This document shows, piece after piece, positions 24,425 through 33,698 of a DNA stretch of 64,000 nucleotides (position 1 is the stretch's first letter; every line of letters begins with the position of its first letter). Under the pieces are notes generated by a model. That model saw only the letters and a program-made list of their open reading frames with translations, was not told the DNA's origin and did no database searches. The stretch lies in contig NZ_CP031393.1 of the NCBI RefSeq assembly GCF_017161265.1, forward strand, positions 1,860,001 through 1,924,000, read 5' to 3'. Origin of the DNA: Treponema medium (GTDB taxonomy: Bacteria; Spirochaetota; Spirochaetia; Treponematales; Treponemataceae). The position numbers and the translations under genes were made by a program.

Positions 24425-26695
24425 ATGGCACGGACACTACTCCCTTTATGGCAAAATTGGCAATTTGCAGAAAACTTTACAGAACAGTATATACAACCCG
24501 ATTGCGACGAAACATATTTTACCGAAGTGCAGCTTCCTCATACGGTGAAAGAATTGCCGTATCATTATTTTGCTGAAAAAATATATCAATTTGAGTCGTG
24601 TTATCGAAAAAAATTTGCCGTATCCCATCAGTTGCAAGGGATGCGCCTTTTTATCGACTTTGACGGAGTGATGTGCTATGCGAAGGTTTTTGTTAACGGA
24701 CAGTTCGCCGGCGAGCATAAAGGCGGATATGTTCCTTTTTCCGTAGAGATTACTCAATATGTTGAGTATGGAGATGAAGAAAGGAACGTATTGGTTGTAT
24801 ACGTTGATTCGACGGAACGAGCCGATATCCCCCCGTTCGGCGGTGAGGTCGATTACCTTTGTTATGGAGGCATTTACCGCGATGTTACGCTGCGTGCGGT
24901 TCCCCATTGTCATATCGAATCGATGTATGCCCGCCCTGTTTCCATTTTAACGGCAGAAAAAAGTTTGCAGGTTGATATTGCGATTGCACACAGCGAACGA
25001 ACGAATAAATCGATCGATGTTTCCGTAGCACTCTTCGATTCCAGAAACCGGAAACGGGCAGAGTTGAGCAGAAGTCTCGTTGTATCCGTTCCGTCTCTTT
25101 CTCTATCGATGCTTATGGATGAATTAACCGGCTTAAAATTATGGACGCTTGAAAAGCCTGAATTGTATCGTGTCGAAGTATCTTTACTGGAAGACGGTAT
25201 GGTATGTGATGCCGTATCTGCCCGTATCGGCTTCCGCACGGCTGAGTTTACGCCGGAAGGTTTTTTCTTAAACGGCAAGCTGCTCAAGCTGCGCGGTTTA
25301 AACCGGCACCAGTCTTTTCCCTACGTCGGTTATGCGATGCCTGAACGGGTACAGCGGAAAGATGCTGATATTCTGAAATACGAGCTTGGCGTTAATATCG
25401 TCCGTACTTCGCATTATCCGCAGTCGCCGTATTTTTTGGATCGATGTGATGAGATTGGCTTATTGGTTTTTGAAGAAACGCCCGGTTGGCAGCATATCGG
25501 CGATTCCGCATGGCAGGATGTCAGTTGCGAAAGTATCCGGAAGATGATCATTAGAGATCGAAATCATCCTTCTATTATATTGTGGGGAGTACGCATTAAT
25601 GAATCGCCTGATTGTACGGCGTTTTATCAGCGCACAAATACGATCGCCCATGAGCTTGACCCGTACCGGCAGACCGGTGGTGTTCGCTGTATTGAAAACA
25701 GTGAATTTTTTGAAGACGTCTATACGATGAACGATTTTATATATGGTTCTCAAGGATTGCCTGTTGGCAATGGAGCGGGAATTGCGCGAGCGCTTCGTTC
25801 TCAGCGCGAGGTTACAGGACAGTCCGATGTGGTGCCGTATCTGGTAACCGAGTTCGGCGGACACATCTATCCGACAAAACGGTTCGATCAGGAAGAGCGT
25901 TTGGTTGAGCATGCAAAGCTTCACCTCGCGGTACAGAATGCCGCCGCCCTTGACCCGCAAAAATGCGGCGCAATCGGATGGTGTGCGTTTGACTATAATA
26001 CTCATGCGAATTTCGGTTCGGGCGACCGTATTTGCTACCACGGTGTGATGGATATGTTCCGCCTTCCTAAGTTTGCTGCAAGCGTTTATGCGAGCCAGCT
26101 GTCTGCGGAAGTACGGCCGGTGTTGGAACCGTTAACCCGTTATACCGTCGGCGACCGTGCAGTCGGCGGAATTGCGCCGCTTATCATCTGTACGAACTGT
26201 ACCGCAGTCCGGCTGAGCATCGGCGAAAAAGATTTAGGTCTGTTTTATCCCGCTTTTGACCGATATCCCGGGCTTGCGCATCCGCCGGTTGTTATCGAGA
26301 ACCTTCCAAGCGTGTGGGGCGGCGGATGGGAAGATGCCGTATTCATCGGCTACCATAACGGTAAAGAGTGTATTACCCGCCGCTTTACTGCAAATCCCGT
26401 TGCGACGCAGCTTGTGCTTACCGCCGATGAGACAAAACTTCGGGCGGACATACCCGATGCCGTCCGCTTTGTTGTGCGGCTCCTTGATCAGGCGGGGAAC
26501 GAACTCCCTTATAGTTCGGAGGTTGTGCAGATTAAGCTGAAAGGCCCCGCCGAGGTTATCGGCCCTAAGGAGTTCGCCCTCATCGGCGGCGCCCGCGGCT
26601 TTTGGATTAAAACGCTCGGAAAAGTCGGCACGGTAAAGGTGTCCGCACAAACCGGTGAATTTAAAAGCGGAACTGTTTCAATCCGCATCCGGTGA
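24425..26695 (+). CDS. glycoside hydrolase family 2 protein (beta-galactosidase/glucuronidase type)
   Basis: 756 residues from ATG 24425 (RBS GGAGG 8 bp upstream); an earlier in-frame ATG at 24401 overlaps the previous gene. Domain order is GH2: an N-terminal sugar-binding jelly roll (about 35-180; MRLFIDFDGVMCYAKVFVNGQFAGEHKGGYVPFSVEIT), an Ig-like domain (about 185-275), the TIM barrel (about 280-590) and C-terminal Ig-like domains including an Ig-4-like end. Catalytic acid/base is Glu in ILWGVRINESPD, nucleophile Glu in VTEFGGH. FRTAEFTPEGFFLNGKLLKLRGLNRHQ is the usual barrel entry. No signal peptide, so it acts on imported oligosaccharide; its neighbour is the sugar ABC importer. Confidence 0.9.
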   Translation: MARTLLPLWQNWQFAENFTEQYIQPDCDETYFTEVQLPHTVKELPYHYFAEKIYQFESCYRKKFAVSHQLQGMRLFIDFDGVMCYAKVFVNGQFAGEHKGGYVPFSVEITQYVEYGDEERNVLVVYVDSTERADIPPFGGEVDYLCYGGIYRDVTLRAVPHCHIESMYARPVSILTAEKSLQVDIAIAHSERTNKSIDVSVALFDSRNRKRAELSRSLVVSVPSLSLSMLMDELTGLKLWTLEKPELYRVEVSLLEDGMVCDAVSARIGFRTAEFTPEGFFLNGKLLKLRGLNRHQSFPYVGYAMPERVQRKDADILKYELGVNIVRTSHYPQSPYFLDRCDEIGLLVFEETPGWQHIGDSAWQDVSCESIRKMIIRDRNHPSIILWGVRINESPDCTAFYQRTNTIAHELDPYRQTGGVRCIENSEFFEDVYTMNDFIYGSQGLPVGNGAGIARALRSQREVTGQSDVVPYLVTEFGGHIYPTKRFDQEERLVEHAKLHLAVQNAAALDPQKCGAIGWCAFDYNTHANFGSGDRICYHGVMDMFRLPKFAASVYASQLSAEVRPVLEPLTRYTVGDRAVGGIAPLIICTNCTAVRLSIGEKDLGLFYPAFDRYPGLAHPPVVIENLPSVWGGGWEDAVFIGYHNGKECITRRFTANPVATQLVLTADETKLRADIPDAVRFVVRLLDQAGNELPYSSEVVQIKLKGPAEVIGPKEFALIGGARGFWIKTLGKVGTVKVSAQTGEFKSGTVSIRIR

Positions 26696-26749
26696 GGTTA
26701 AAGGCATCAATTTTTAGGTAAAGTAAAATTTTAAAAATTTTAAGGGTAA

Positions 26750-26778
26750 TTGACAAAGATTTGATTTTACGCTATATT
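26750..26778 (+). promoter_or_regulatory. promoter of tRNA-Met
   Basis: -35 TTGACA (26750-26755), 17-bp spacer, -10 TATATT (26773-26778), 16 bp before the tRNA 5' end. Near-perfect sigma70-type match in an AT-rich gap. Confidence 0.8.
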
Positions 26779-26794
26779 CTTTAAGTATTTTTAT

Positions 26795-26867
26795 GGCGGT
26801 ATAGCTCAGTTGGTAGAGCAAACGGCTCATATCCGTTAGGTCATAGGTTCAAGCCCTATTGCCGCTA
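26795..26867 (+). tRNA. tRNA-Met (CAU), elongator type
   Basis: 73-nt cloverleaf. Acceptor GGCGGTA/TGCCGCT with a G-U first pair and discriminator A, as in Gram-positive elongator Met tRNAs. D-loop AGTTGGTAG, anticodon loop CTCATAT with stem ACGG/CCGT, T-loop TTCAAGC. CCA is not encoded. A promoter precedes and a terminator follows. Confidence 0.92.
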
Positions 26868-26876
26868 ACTCCTTTA

Positions 26877-26910
26877 AAAGACACTCGTTCAGAGTGTCTT
26901 TTTTTTGTAG
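26877..26910 (+). terminator. terminator of tRNA-Met
   Basis: AGACACTC/GAGTGTCT stem with 5-nt loop flanked by A-run and eight T. Canonical rho-independent terminator. Confidence 0.88.
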
Positions 26911-26944
26911 ATTAAATCTAAGGGAAAACCGCTGCGCAAAACTT

Positions 26945-27035
26945 ACCTCTCAAAAACTGATTCGCAGTTCGCAAAGCGGATATGATAAATCATTTCCTTA
27001 CAGAACAAATCGATAAGACTTATGTTTTTAGAGGT
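26945..27035. repeat. 91-bp repeat with CCTCTAAAAAC-type inverted ends, copy 1
   Basis: Ends ACCTCTCAAAAAC and GTTTTTAGAGGT are inverted repeats. The interior, read on the minus strand, contains TTGTTCTGTAAGGAAATGAT then TTATCATATCCGCT. It matches the element at 47114-47205 in opposite orientation over nearly its whole length. Non-coding. Confidence 0.75.
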
Positions 27036-27146
27036 TCCTTAAAATTGAACAACTGAACAAAGTATCAACTTTGGAAGTTGTTCAATTCGTGCGCGATAGC
27101 ACACACGTCAATAAGTGAGTTTGCCACAAGGCAAACTCATCGGTTA
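27034..27146. repeat. hairpin repeat beginning GGTTCCTTAAAATT, copy 1
   Basis: Starts GGTTCCTTAAAATTGAACA, continues with a CAACTT...AAGTTG arm pair, then AATTCGTGCGCGATAGCACAC, GACGTGTG-type sequence and a GAGTTTGCC/GGCAAACTC hairpin. The block at 42697-42806 has the same modules in the same order in reverse orientation (GAATTCGTGCGCGATAGCGCACACGTCAATAAGCGA when inverted and split). Joined directly to the 91-bp repeat. The remaining 27147-27188 is AT-rich spacer before the pbpC stop. Confidence 0.65.
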
Positions 27147-27188
27147 ACGAGGCAACCTTATTTGGTTGTCGAAGTTATACCTTCCCAC

Positions 27189-29789
27189 TCATTCAACGGT
27201 AAATACAACCGATACCTCTTCATCGCCGCAGCGGACGATAAGCCGGTGTTCTCCTTTTTCCAGCGGAAGGCTGCCTGAAAACGGGCGGTTTAGGGTAATC
27301 GGAGCGCGGCCGTCGTAGCTAATGTGTACGGTATCTTCCGTACCGCCGGTAATTTCGATTGGAACACCGATGCCTTGGTAACGAGCATTGCTGACAAAAC
27401 GGCTGCCGTCTGCCGGCCGGATGACGGTTAACGCATTGCTCGGCTGTCCGATTGTACCGTGCCGTGTGATGTTCGCAAACCAGCGCCGGTATTCTTCGGG
27501 GTATACGGTAACTGAGCGTCCGTTTTGTATTTGATGCCAGCTGCATTCGCCGCCCGCTTGATCATATTCGCCGGTTTCCCGTTTATATGTGCCGTGCCGG
27601 TTGGGTGCGTTGAGCCGGTTGGATGTGCCGAAGCTGTTGTATCCACTCTGTCCATTGTACCTGTTGTGCTCGCTCAAAGCGGTGAATGCGGACGGCAGAT
27701 ATTCCTGCACTGTATTGTGGCATGCCGGACCGGCGGGCATTCCCGAAAGGGCGCAAACGGGTTCGCGGTGCCAATGCTCCGGTTCTGCAAAGTTTTTTGC
27801 CGGTACCGTAAGACCGTCCGCGAAGGGCTGGCTGTGCAGCCGGATGAGTAAGTTCCGTGCAATCGAAGCGGGAGCGGAGCTTCCTGTTTTTCCGATGACG
27901 GTATTGCCTGCAAAATTCCCCATCCAGATGCCGACGGTAAAGGCTGATGATGATGCGAGGGCGATAAGGCTCTGAAATTGATTTGCCGTGCCTGTTTTAA
28001 AGATGGAAGGAAAGGGGGTGTTCAGGGGTGAAGAGAAACCGAACCCCTTTGCCCTCGCTGCGGAATCTGAAAGGATTGAACAGATGAGCCGCGCGGTGTC
28101 TGCGCTGAAAACCTGTCTCGGTGCGGAAAAGCCGTCGGCAGTGCTCCCGTCCGTAAATGAGCGCAGCGGAAGGATTACTCCGTCGCGTGGAAAAACGCTG
28201 AACGCGCGTACCAGTTGGTAGAGGGGCACTGGTACGCTGCCGAGTGCAAGCGACAGTTTTGCCTCTGCGCCGTCTGTTCCAATAGACTGAAAGCCGAGTT
28301 CCTCTAACGTGTGCAAATAGGTTTCGATGCCGAGTTCGTTGAGGAGATAGACGGCGGGGATGTTGAGGCTGGAGGCAAGCGCAACCCGTAAGCGGACGGG
28401 ACCGTTAAACCGGTTATTAAAGTTGCGCGGGATATACGCTTCTTCTTTTCCGAACCGTATCGGAATATCCGGTAAGACATCCGACGGCTTCCATCCTTGT
28501 TCCAATGCGAGCGCATATAAAAACGGTTTGGAACTGCTTCCGCTCTGATTTAACGCGGTAACGCCATCGATTTTTCCATTGTTTTCATCGTCAAAATATG
28601 AGTTCGATCCTATCCACGCAAGGATATTTCCGGTTGCGTTTTCGATAACGAGAATGGCGCCGTTGTGTACGCGCGCTTGAGGATTGTTTTTCAACTGAGC
28701 GCGGAGGAGCAGTTCAGCCTGAGCGGACAAGGCACTGTCTGCGGTTAAATACCAGTCGGGAGGCAATGCTTGAGGTGCTGCTTTGGGAGATGCCGATACG
28801 GACTGTCGGCTCATCTGTGTTTGACTGTTTTTCTGTGGGGGACTGCTGCCCTGCGCAATTTCAGGGCTGCCTTCCGGGTGCGGTTGAGTACCACCTTGCG
28901 CACCTTGCGGAGCTTCCGGTTGTCGATGAAAATCACCTGCTTTGTACCGCCGCACAAGGTATTCGATGTAATGAGGCATCCCGAAGGGGTATTCAAAGCG
29001 GCGTGCAGTACGGGCAGCCTGCAGCAGCCGATCTGTAAGCAGGGTGTCTTGCTGTCCGTCCTGCCCTTCGCTTTCTTGCATAAAGACGGCGCGGTAGAGC
29101 GCGGCCGCTTTTTCGGCACAGGCTTCGGGATGCTCAAGCGGGTTGTAACCGGCGGGACGGCGGGGGATGACTGCGAGGCAGCAGAGCTGTTCCGCAGTCA
29201 GTTCCGAAAGCGGCAGGGCAAAAAAATTCCTTGCTGCCGAGGTAAGACCTTCGGTTTGGAAGCCAAACGGAAGGCTGTTAAGATAGAGTTCTAGAATAGC
29301 CTGTTTTGAAAGGCGCCGCTCAATCCGGAGCGCGTTTCGAGCTTCGCGGAGCTTTGCAAAAAGTGTGCGCTTTTTTGCCGGAACGACGAGGCGGGCGAGC
29401 TGCATCGTAACGGTAGACGCACCGCTAACCCGCTTCCCGCTGCTGATATTTTGATAAGCCGCCCGTGCAATAGCGGCAACATCGATGCCGCGGTGGGAGA
29501 AAAAATCCTTGTCCTCCGCAGCGAGAAAGATGCGGACGGCGTCGGGCGGCATCGATTCATACGCCGTAAACTCACGCCGTATGCCGTCCTCCAGTGCGAG
29601 GATTTGAATGAGGTTTCCGCCCCGATCATAGACGCGGGTACTCCAATCCCGCTGCATAAAAGCGTCCAGTTCCGGGAACGGCAAAAAGAGCGAAAGCCAG
29701 CCGCCGATACAGAGTGCAAGCAGTGCTCCTACGCCGTACAGCAGCCGTTTTTTAGATAATCTGAGTGTATTACTCTGCCGTATTTTCAT
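27189..29789 (-). CDS. pbpC: penicillin-binding protein 1C
   Basis: 866-residue class A PBP: one N-terminal membrane helix (LLYGVGALLALCIGGWLSLFLPF, about 14-36), then the glycosyltransferase domain with RIFLAAEDKDFFSHRGIDVAAIARA (catalytic Glu) and GASTVTMQLARLV. The transpeptidase domain follows, with SxxK in GSSSKPFLYAL, SxN in SSLNIPA and KTG in FKTGTANQF. A C-terminal BiPBP_C-type beta domain (VPIEITGGTEDTVHISYDG) is diagnostic of PBP1C. Two low-complexity inserts, P/Q/S-rich at about 290-345 and N/G/Y-rich at about 720-765, look lineage-specific. PBP1C partners alpha-2-macroglobulin in many bacteria; here that gene lies 6.3 kb away on the same strand. Confidence 0.95.
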   Translation of the reverse strand: MKIRQSNTLRLSKKRLLYGVGALLALCIGGWLSLFLPFPELDAFMQRDWSTRVYDRGGNLIQILALEDGIRREFTAYESMPPDAVRIFLAAEDKDFFSHRGIDVAAIARAAYQNISSGKRVSGASTVTMQLARLVVPAKKRTLFAKLREARNALRIERRLSKQAILELYLNSLPFGFQTEGLTSAARNFFALPLSELTAEQLCCLAVIPRRPAGYNPLEHPEACAEKAAALYRAVFMQESEGQDGQQDTLLTDRLLQAARTARRFEYPFGMPHYIEYLVRRYKAGDFHRQPEAPQGAQGGTQPHPEGSPEIAQGSSPPQKNSQTQMSRQSVSASPKAAPQALPPDWYLTADSALSAQAELLLRAQLKNNPQARVHNGAILVIENATGNILAWIGSNSYFDDENNGKIDGVTALNQSGSSSKPFLYALALEQGWKPSDVLPDIPIRFGKEEAYIPRNFNNRFNGPVRLRVALASSLNIPAVYLLNELGIETYLHTLEELGFQSIGTDGAEAKLSLALGSVPVPLYQLVRAFSVFPRDGVILPLRSFTDGSTADGFSAPRQVFSADTARLICSILSDSAARAKGFGFSSPLNTPFPSIFKTGTANQFQSLIALASSSAFTVGIWMGNFAGNTVIGKTGSSAPASIARNLLIRLHSQPFADGLTVPAKNFAEPEHWHREPVCALSGMPAGPACHNTVQEYLPSAFTALSEHNRYNGQSGYNSFGTSNRLNAPNRHGTYKRETGEYDQAGGECSWHQIQNGRSVTVYPEEYRRWFANITRHGTIGQPSNALTVIRPADGSRFVSNARYQGIGVPIEITGGTEDTVHISYDGRAPITLNRPFSGSLPLEKGEHRLIVRCGDEEVSVVFTVE

Positions 29790-29877
29790 AACCGTTTATA
29801 ATCGGCACAATCGGTTGTATGAACGATATTGATGTCATACCCATACTGCTATATTTACCGAAGATATTGCTCATCAT

Positions 29878-31722
29878 TTACTTATCGGAGTAGTTTTTTT
29901 TGAAAAGTTCATGTAACGTTTCGGCAATTTTTAAGCTCAAATCTCCATCCAATTTTGTTTCTTTCCTGTCGTAAGTAAAAATACCGTTCACCTCATCTTC
30001 AACATCGCTCACTTGAGTGTAAATTGAAGCGCTCAATCCCTTTTCCATCGCCGGATATACATCGGTTTCATAGAGGTTCCGGATACCGTCGTTTAAAGAT
30101 TGTCTATCTTTGAAGATTTTATAACCGTATAAAATATCGGAGGATGTATGACCGTCCACGGCTAAGCTGAACCCTCCGAATTCGGTTAAGGCTAAAATCC
30201 GATTCAACGGATCGGGTTTCGGGCGGAAGGACTTAAAATAAATGTGATAGCTGTGGAAATCTCCTGCCCCTTGATCAAAATAGCCGCTTGCATGATCGAT
30301 GAGCCTCGTGGGATCTTTTTTATGGACGTATTCCGCCATTGAGGCTGCTTCGAATTGTCCCCATCCTTCATTAAAAGGAACCCATACCGAAAGGCTTACC
30401 GTATTGTACAGTAAATCGATGGTACGTTCGGCATCGCGTAAAAATATGTTTCGCCCCTTTTCGCTTTTGCGTCCGTGGAGGGCATAGCGGTTTTTCGTAT
30501 CGTTAAAATTGAAGCCGAGCCACGGTGCATATTGAACGACAAACGGTTTATACGGGCCGCCGCCGCTGACAAAATCCTGCCAGACAAGCATTCCGAGCCT
30601 ATCGCAATGATAGTACCAGCGGAGCGGTTCTATTTTAATGTGCTTCCTCAGCATATTAAAACCCATATCTTTCAGTTTTTTAATTTCCCAAATCATCGCC
30701 TCGTCGGAAGGCGGCGTATACATTCCGTCGCTCCAATATCCCTGATCCAAGAGCCCGTGATGAAAGATCGGCGCTCCGTTTAGACTGAGAACGGGACCGT
30801 GTTTGCCGTTGATGATTCCGAATTCCCGCATACCGAAGTATGAAGTTACCGTATCCTCTCCTGCACGGATTTCCACATCATAGAGGAAAGGATGTTCGGG
30901 ACTCCAACTCTTAAAATCGGCAGGCATTTTTATCCGCAGCGGATTGGTTGTGAGTATTTCTTCCGCAATTACAGAACCGGAGTCAAAGATTTTAATGCGT
31001 ATATCATCATCAAGTTTAACATATATATCATCAAGTCGATGCGAAGAGTTTACATTGTTTCCGCCGGTATCGGCTCCGGTAATAAAAACCGAAATTTCAA
31101 CTTCACCTGTTTGATAATGAGGAGCTATATTGATCTTTTCGATATGAGTGTCGGGAACTTTTTCGCACCATACGGTTTGCCAAATACCGCTCTGCCCCGT
31201 GTACCAAATCTCTCCTCGGTTTAAGGTTTGCTTACCGTAGGCCTCATCACCGGTATCGGTATCGTCGGTAACTGCAATGATGATTTCCGTTGTATCACCG
31301 TTTAAAAAATCGCTGATGTCAAAAGAGAACGGCCAGTATCCCCCCGAATGGGAACCTGCTTCTTTACCGTTGACATAGACGGTACAGTGTTGATCTACCG
31401 CTCCGAAATGTAACAGGAGCCGCTCATTCGGTTTACAGTGTTCAAAGTTGAATGTTCTGCGGTACCACAGCGTCTCCCCCGGAAGCAACTGCCGCTGTAC
31501 ATTTGACAGGATTGTTTCCGGAGAGAACGGTACGATTATTTCTCCGTCCCATATTTTAGGCATCTGTTTATCGGCGGTTATCGCGTAGTCCCATGCTCCG
31601 TTTAAGCACTGCCATTCTTTTCGCGCCAACTGAGGGCGTGGGTAATCGTTTAAGGGCTTTTGTTTGTCGAGCGCTTCACCCCACGGTGTGAGTAAAGGTT
31701 TTATCGGTTTGTTTTTTCTCAT
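29878..31722 (-). CDS. glycoside hydrolase family 2 protein
   Basis: 614 residues, no signal peptide. GH2 layout: jelly roll (about 30-180; RLLLHFGAVDQHCTVYVNGKEAGSHSGGYWPFSFDIS), Ig-like domain (about 185-310), TIM barrel (about 315-600). Acid/base Glu in VWVPFNEGWGQF, nucleophile Glu in LTEFGGFSLAV. The WYRRTFNFEHC stretch and the subgroup FNEGWGQF pattern match intracellular GH2 enzymes often paired with sugar transporters. Overlaps the MFS transporter gene by 4 bp (ATGA), so the transporter probably imports its substrate. The exact sugar cannot be told from sequence. Confidence 0.9.
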   Translation of the reverse strand: MRKNKPIKPLLTPWGEALDKQKPLNDYPRPQLARKEWQCLNGAWDYAITADKQMPKIWDGEIIVPFSPETILSNVQRQLLPGETLWYRRTFNFEHCKPNERLLLHFGAVDQHCTVYVNGKEAGSHSGGYWPFSFDISDFLNGDTTEIIIAVTDDTDTGDEAYGKQTLNRGEIWYTGQSGIWQTVWCEKVPDTHIEKINIAPHYQTGEVEISVFITGADTGGNNVNSSHRLDDIYVKLDDDIRIKIFDSGSVIAEEILTTNPLRIKMPADFKSWSPEHPFLYDVEIRAGEDTVTSYFGMREFGIINGKHGPVLSLNGAPIFHHGLLDQGYWSDGMYTPPSDEAMIWEIKKLKDMGFNMLRKHIKIEPLRWYYHCDRLGMLVWQDFVSGGGPYKPFVVQYAPWLGFNFNDTKNRYALHGRKSEKGRNIFLRDAERTIDLLYNTVSLSVWVPFNEGWGQFEAASMAEYVHKKDPTRLIDHASGYFDQGAGDFHSYHIYFKSFRPKPDPLNRILALTEFGGFSLAVDGHTSSDILYGYKIFKDRQSLNDGIRNLYETDVYPAMEKGLSASIYTQVSDVEDEVNGIFTYDRKETKLDGDLSLKIAETLHELFKKNYSDK

Positions 31723-33101
31723 GTTATTGTCTCGATGGTAAGGCGATCGTTTCTGCGCCGGTTATACATTTTCGATGCGAAAAAGAGCGGGAAAAGCGCC
31801 GTTACCGCTAGAATCGCTCCCCACAGATAGATGGATTCTGCGGGAATATTTTCGATGATTCCGAATTCATTCGCGATGGAGCCTGCTCCGTTTTTAACAA
31901 TGATGTTGCCTATCACGGTTCCGATAATCATCGGGGTGAGGACGAAAAAGAGAATACGGATACCTTCAAACTGCCCTCGTGCGGTTTCGGGATAGAGTTC
32001 TTTAACCCAGATGGTCATCGATTGCGTAACGAGAATTTGTCCTGCACCTGCAAGGAAAACGGAAAGGAACAGCGGAATGTTTTGCATGCAGAATACCGTT
32101 TCCGTGTTAAAAGCTGAGGGCTTTGCAAAGAGCGATAAAATGCATAAGCCGACGATATTCAGAATAATTGCAAAACAGGCAAGCTGCGGAGTACGCCTCT
32201 TATTGATAATCCCGATTGCAGGGATCACCGGCAGGGACGCGGCGACTAAACTTAATCCTTGAATAATGCCCATGCTCCCAGCGTTAAAGCCCATGCGGTA
32301 AATCATCCAGTTTCCCATGTGGACAAAATAAACATTGAACGAAACAAAGAACAGTGCCGTTGTAATACACGCAAGCATCAATTCTTTTTGAGAAAAAAAT
32401 CCTTCCGCTTTAAAGATTGAGCTCAATTGCTCCCAAAATGAACCGGTTTTGCAAGGTTTTAAGTCGGGAGAATCTTCTAATAGAAGAAGCGAGAGAAGTC
32501 CTGCAAGGATGACAAAGATACCCATAGACCAAAACAACCGCTGATAGTTATTTTCGCTGCCGATGAGCAAACCGCCCAATACGGTGCCGACGATGGTGCC
32601 GATTATCGGTTGAATTGCGAGTACGGCTCCGACTTGACCACGGTTTTTATCGGTAGTCATGTCATTGCTCCATGCATTGTATCCCGAATCGTTTCCCATA
32701 GAGCCGAAAAAGCTCATAACATCATCGGCTAAAATAACAAGGACCGCTGCCCAGATTGAAGCCTTTGCTCCGGTTCCGACCTGTCCGTGTCCCACAAATT
32801 CGGTAAGACCGAACAGAATCGTCGTCAATCCCCATACGATGTAGCCTATAGAGATAAATCTTCTTCTCGAACCGATTCTATCCGACAGTGTCCCGAATAT
32901 GAAGGTTGAGAATGTTGTGACCAAAGCGCTGGTAATAACCATGAGCGTTACGATAGAGGAATCTTTTGCAATCTTTGCATACACAAAGGTATTAAACCAT
33001 TGATTTTCGATATTCCAGCATAACTGCCCCGCAAGACCTAAGCCCCACATTAAAAACCAAAACCGTTTTGTTCCAATAAGACTTTTTTCAGTTTTCATCA
33101 T
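31719..33101 (-). CDS. MFS transporter, probably for sugars
   Basis: 460 residues with about 12 hydrophobic segments. The MFS loop 2-3 motif is present as GTLSDRIGSRRRFISIGYIVWG (residues about 70-92). Several helices contain charged or aromatic residues (WNIENQWFNTFVYAKIAKDSS in TM1-2, a pattern seen in GPH/OPG-like sugar:cation symporters). It is translationally coupled with the GH2 gene downstream, making a two-gene uptake-and-cleavage unit. Candidate regulatory hairpin upstream at 33134-33200. Confidence 0.85.
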   Translation of the reverse strand: MMKTEKSLIGTKRFWFLMWGLGLAGQLCWNIENQWFNTFVYAKIAKDSSIVTLMVITSALVTTFSTFIFGTLSDRIGSRRRFISIGYIVWGLTTILFGLTEFVGHGQVGTGAKASIWAAVLVILADDVMSFFGSMGNDSGYNAWSNDMTTDKNRGQVGAVLAIQPIIGTIVGTVLGGLLIGSENNYQRLFWSMGIFVILAGLLSLLLLEDSPDLKPCKTGSFWEQLSSIFKAEGFFSQKELMLACITTALFFVSFNVYFVHMGNWMIYRMGFNAGSMGIIQGLSLVAASLPVIPAIGIINKRRTPQLACFAIILNIVGLCILSLFAKPSAFNTETVFCMQNIPLFLSVFLAGAGQILVTQSMTIWVKELYPETARGQFEGIRILFFVLTPMIIGTVIGNIIVKNGAGSIANEFGIIENIPAESIYLWGAILAVTALFPLFFASKMYNRRRNDRLTIETIT

Positions 33102-33133
33102 ATCTATCCAAGATAAAGTAAGGAGTGTTAAAA

Positions 33134-33200
33134 GTCTGTAATTCGTGGTATGGTTAGATTAGAAAGAAAAAAAAACAATACCACAAAAGAAATTACAGAC
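33134..33200 (-). promoter_or_regulatory. inverted repeat upstream of the MFS-GH2 operon
   Basis: Outer arms GTCTGTAATT / AATTACAGAC (perfect 10 bp), inner arms GTGGTAT / ATACCAC, loop rich in A. It lies 33-99 bp before the MFS start on its leader side. It could be an operator or leader structure. The remainder of this 384-bp gap (33201-33485) has one short hydrophobic frame (33370-33477) and otherwise nothing I can identify. Confidence 0.35.
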
Positions 33201-33369
33201 CTGAATCAGTGTAACGCAAACTTAAGATAATTGCTATCCTTGATCAACTTTAATGAGGCTGTTGCAGCCGGCTTGAATACTCTTTGTTACGACGCATATA
33301 AAAATTTGCTTGACAGCGCTTTATTGTAGGGATTCACATCTGTTCAAGATAAATTTTTATGATAATTGT

Positions 33370-33477
33370 ATGAATTCTTTACTATGGATTATTTCATGGT
33401 TTGAATTTCTGATATTTGGAATACTGTTTTTTATCGGGGTTCCGAGATCGATTTTACAGAATATTCCGGCAAGGTAA
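33370..33477 (+). CDS. possible 35-residue hydrophobic peptide
   Basis: Frame MNSLLWIISWFEFLIFGILFF then IGVPRSILQNIPAR, with one candidate membrane helix and a basic tail. It converges with the DUF3791 gene, 8 bp from its stop. No Shine-Dalgarno sequence is evident, and the surrounding DNA is AT-rich, so chance is quite possible. Small hydrophobic peptides of this shape occur in type I toxin systems, but nothing else supports that here. Confidence 0.2.
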   Translation: MNSLLWIISWFEFLIFGILFFIGVPRSILQNIPAR

Positions 33478-33485
33478 CCGGCTCA

Positions 33486-33698
33486 CTACTTCTTGTGTAT
33501 ATCTTCTGCCTTCAATTCCTCCGTAAGATAGTCATCGCTCATACAATGCATATCGGAAATGCCGTCTTTCATTAATTTATATGTTACCGAATGATAGAAT
33601 TTTTGTAAGGCTGCATCTAAACCGATATGCTCTTTTTCGGCATACAGAGCGATAACCCGTGCATATTTTTTTTGCAGCAAAACCGGATGCGCTAACAT
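33486..33698 (-). CDS. DUF3791-type small protein
   Basis: 70 residues, all helical in appearance: QKKYARVIALYAEKEHIGLDAALQKFYHSVTYKLMKDGISDMHCMSDDYLTEEL. This matches the DUF3791 pattern (helix, Y/F-S-x-x-x-x-L, G-x-x-x-x-H-x-x-S/D-x-x-Y). It starts inside the end of the DUF3990 gene (7-bp overlap), so it is coupled to it. DUF3791 genes commonly adjoin DUF3990 genes. A role as antitoxin or immunity partner is inference. Confidence 0.75.
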   Translation of the reverse strand: MLAHPVLLQKKYARVIALYAEKEHIGLDAALQKFYHSVTYKLMKDGISDMHCMSDDYLTEELKAEDIHKK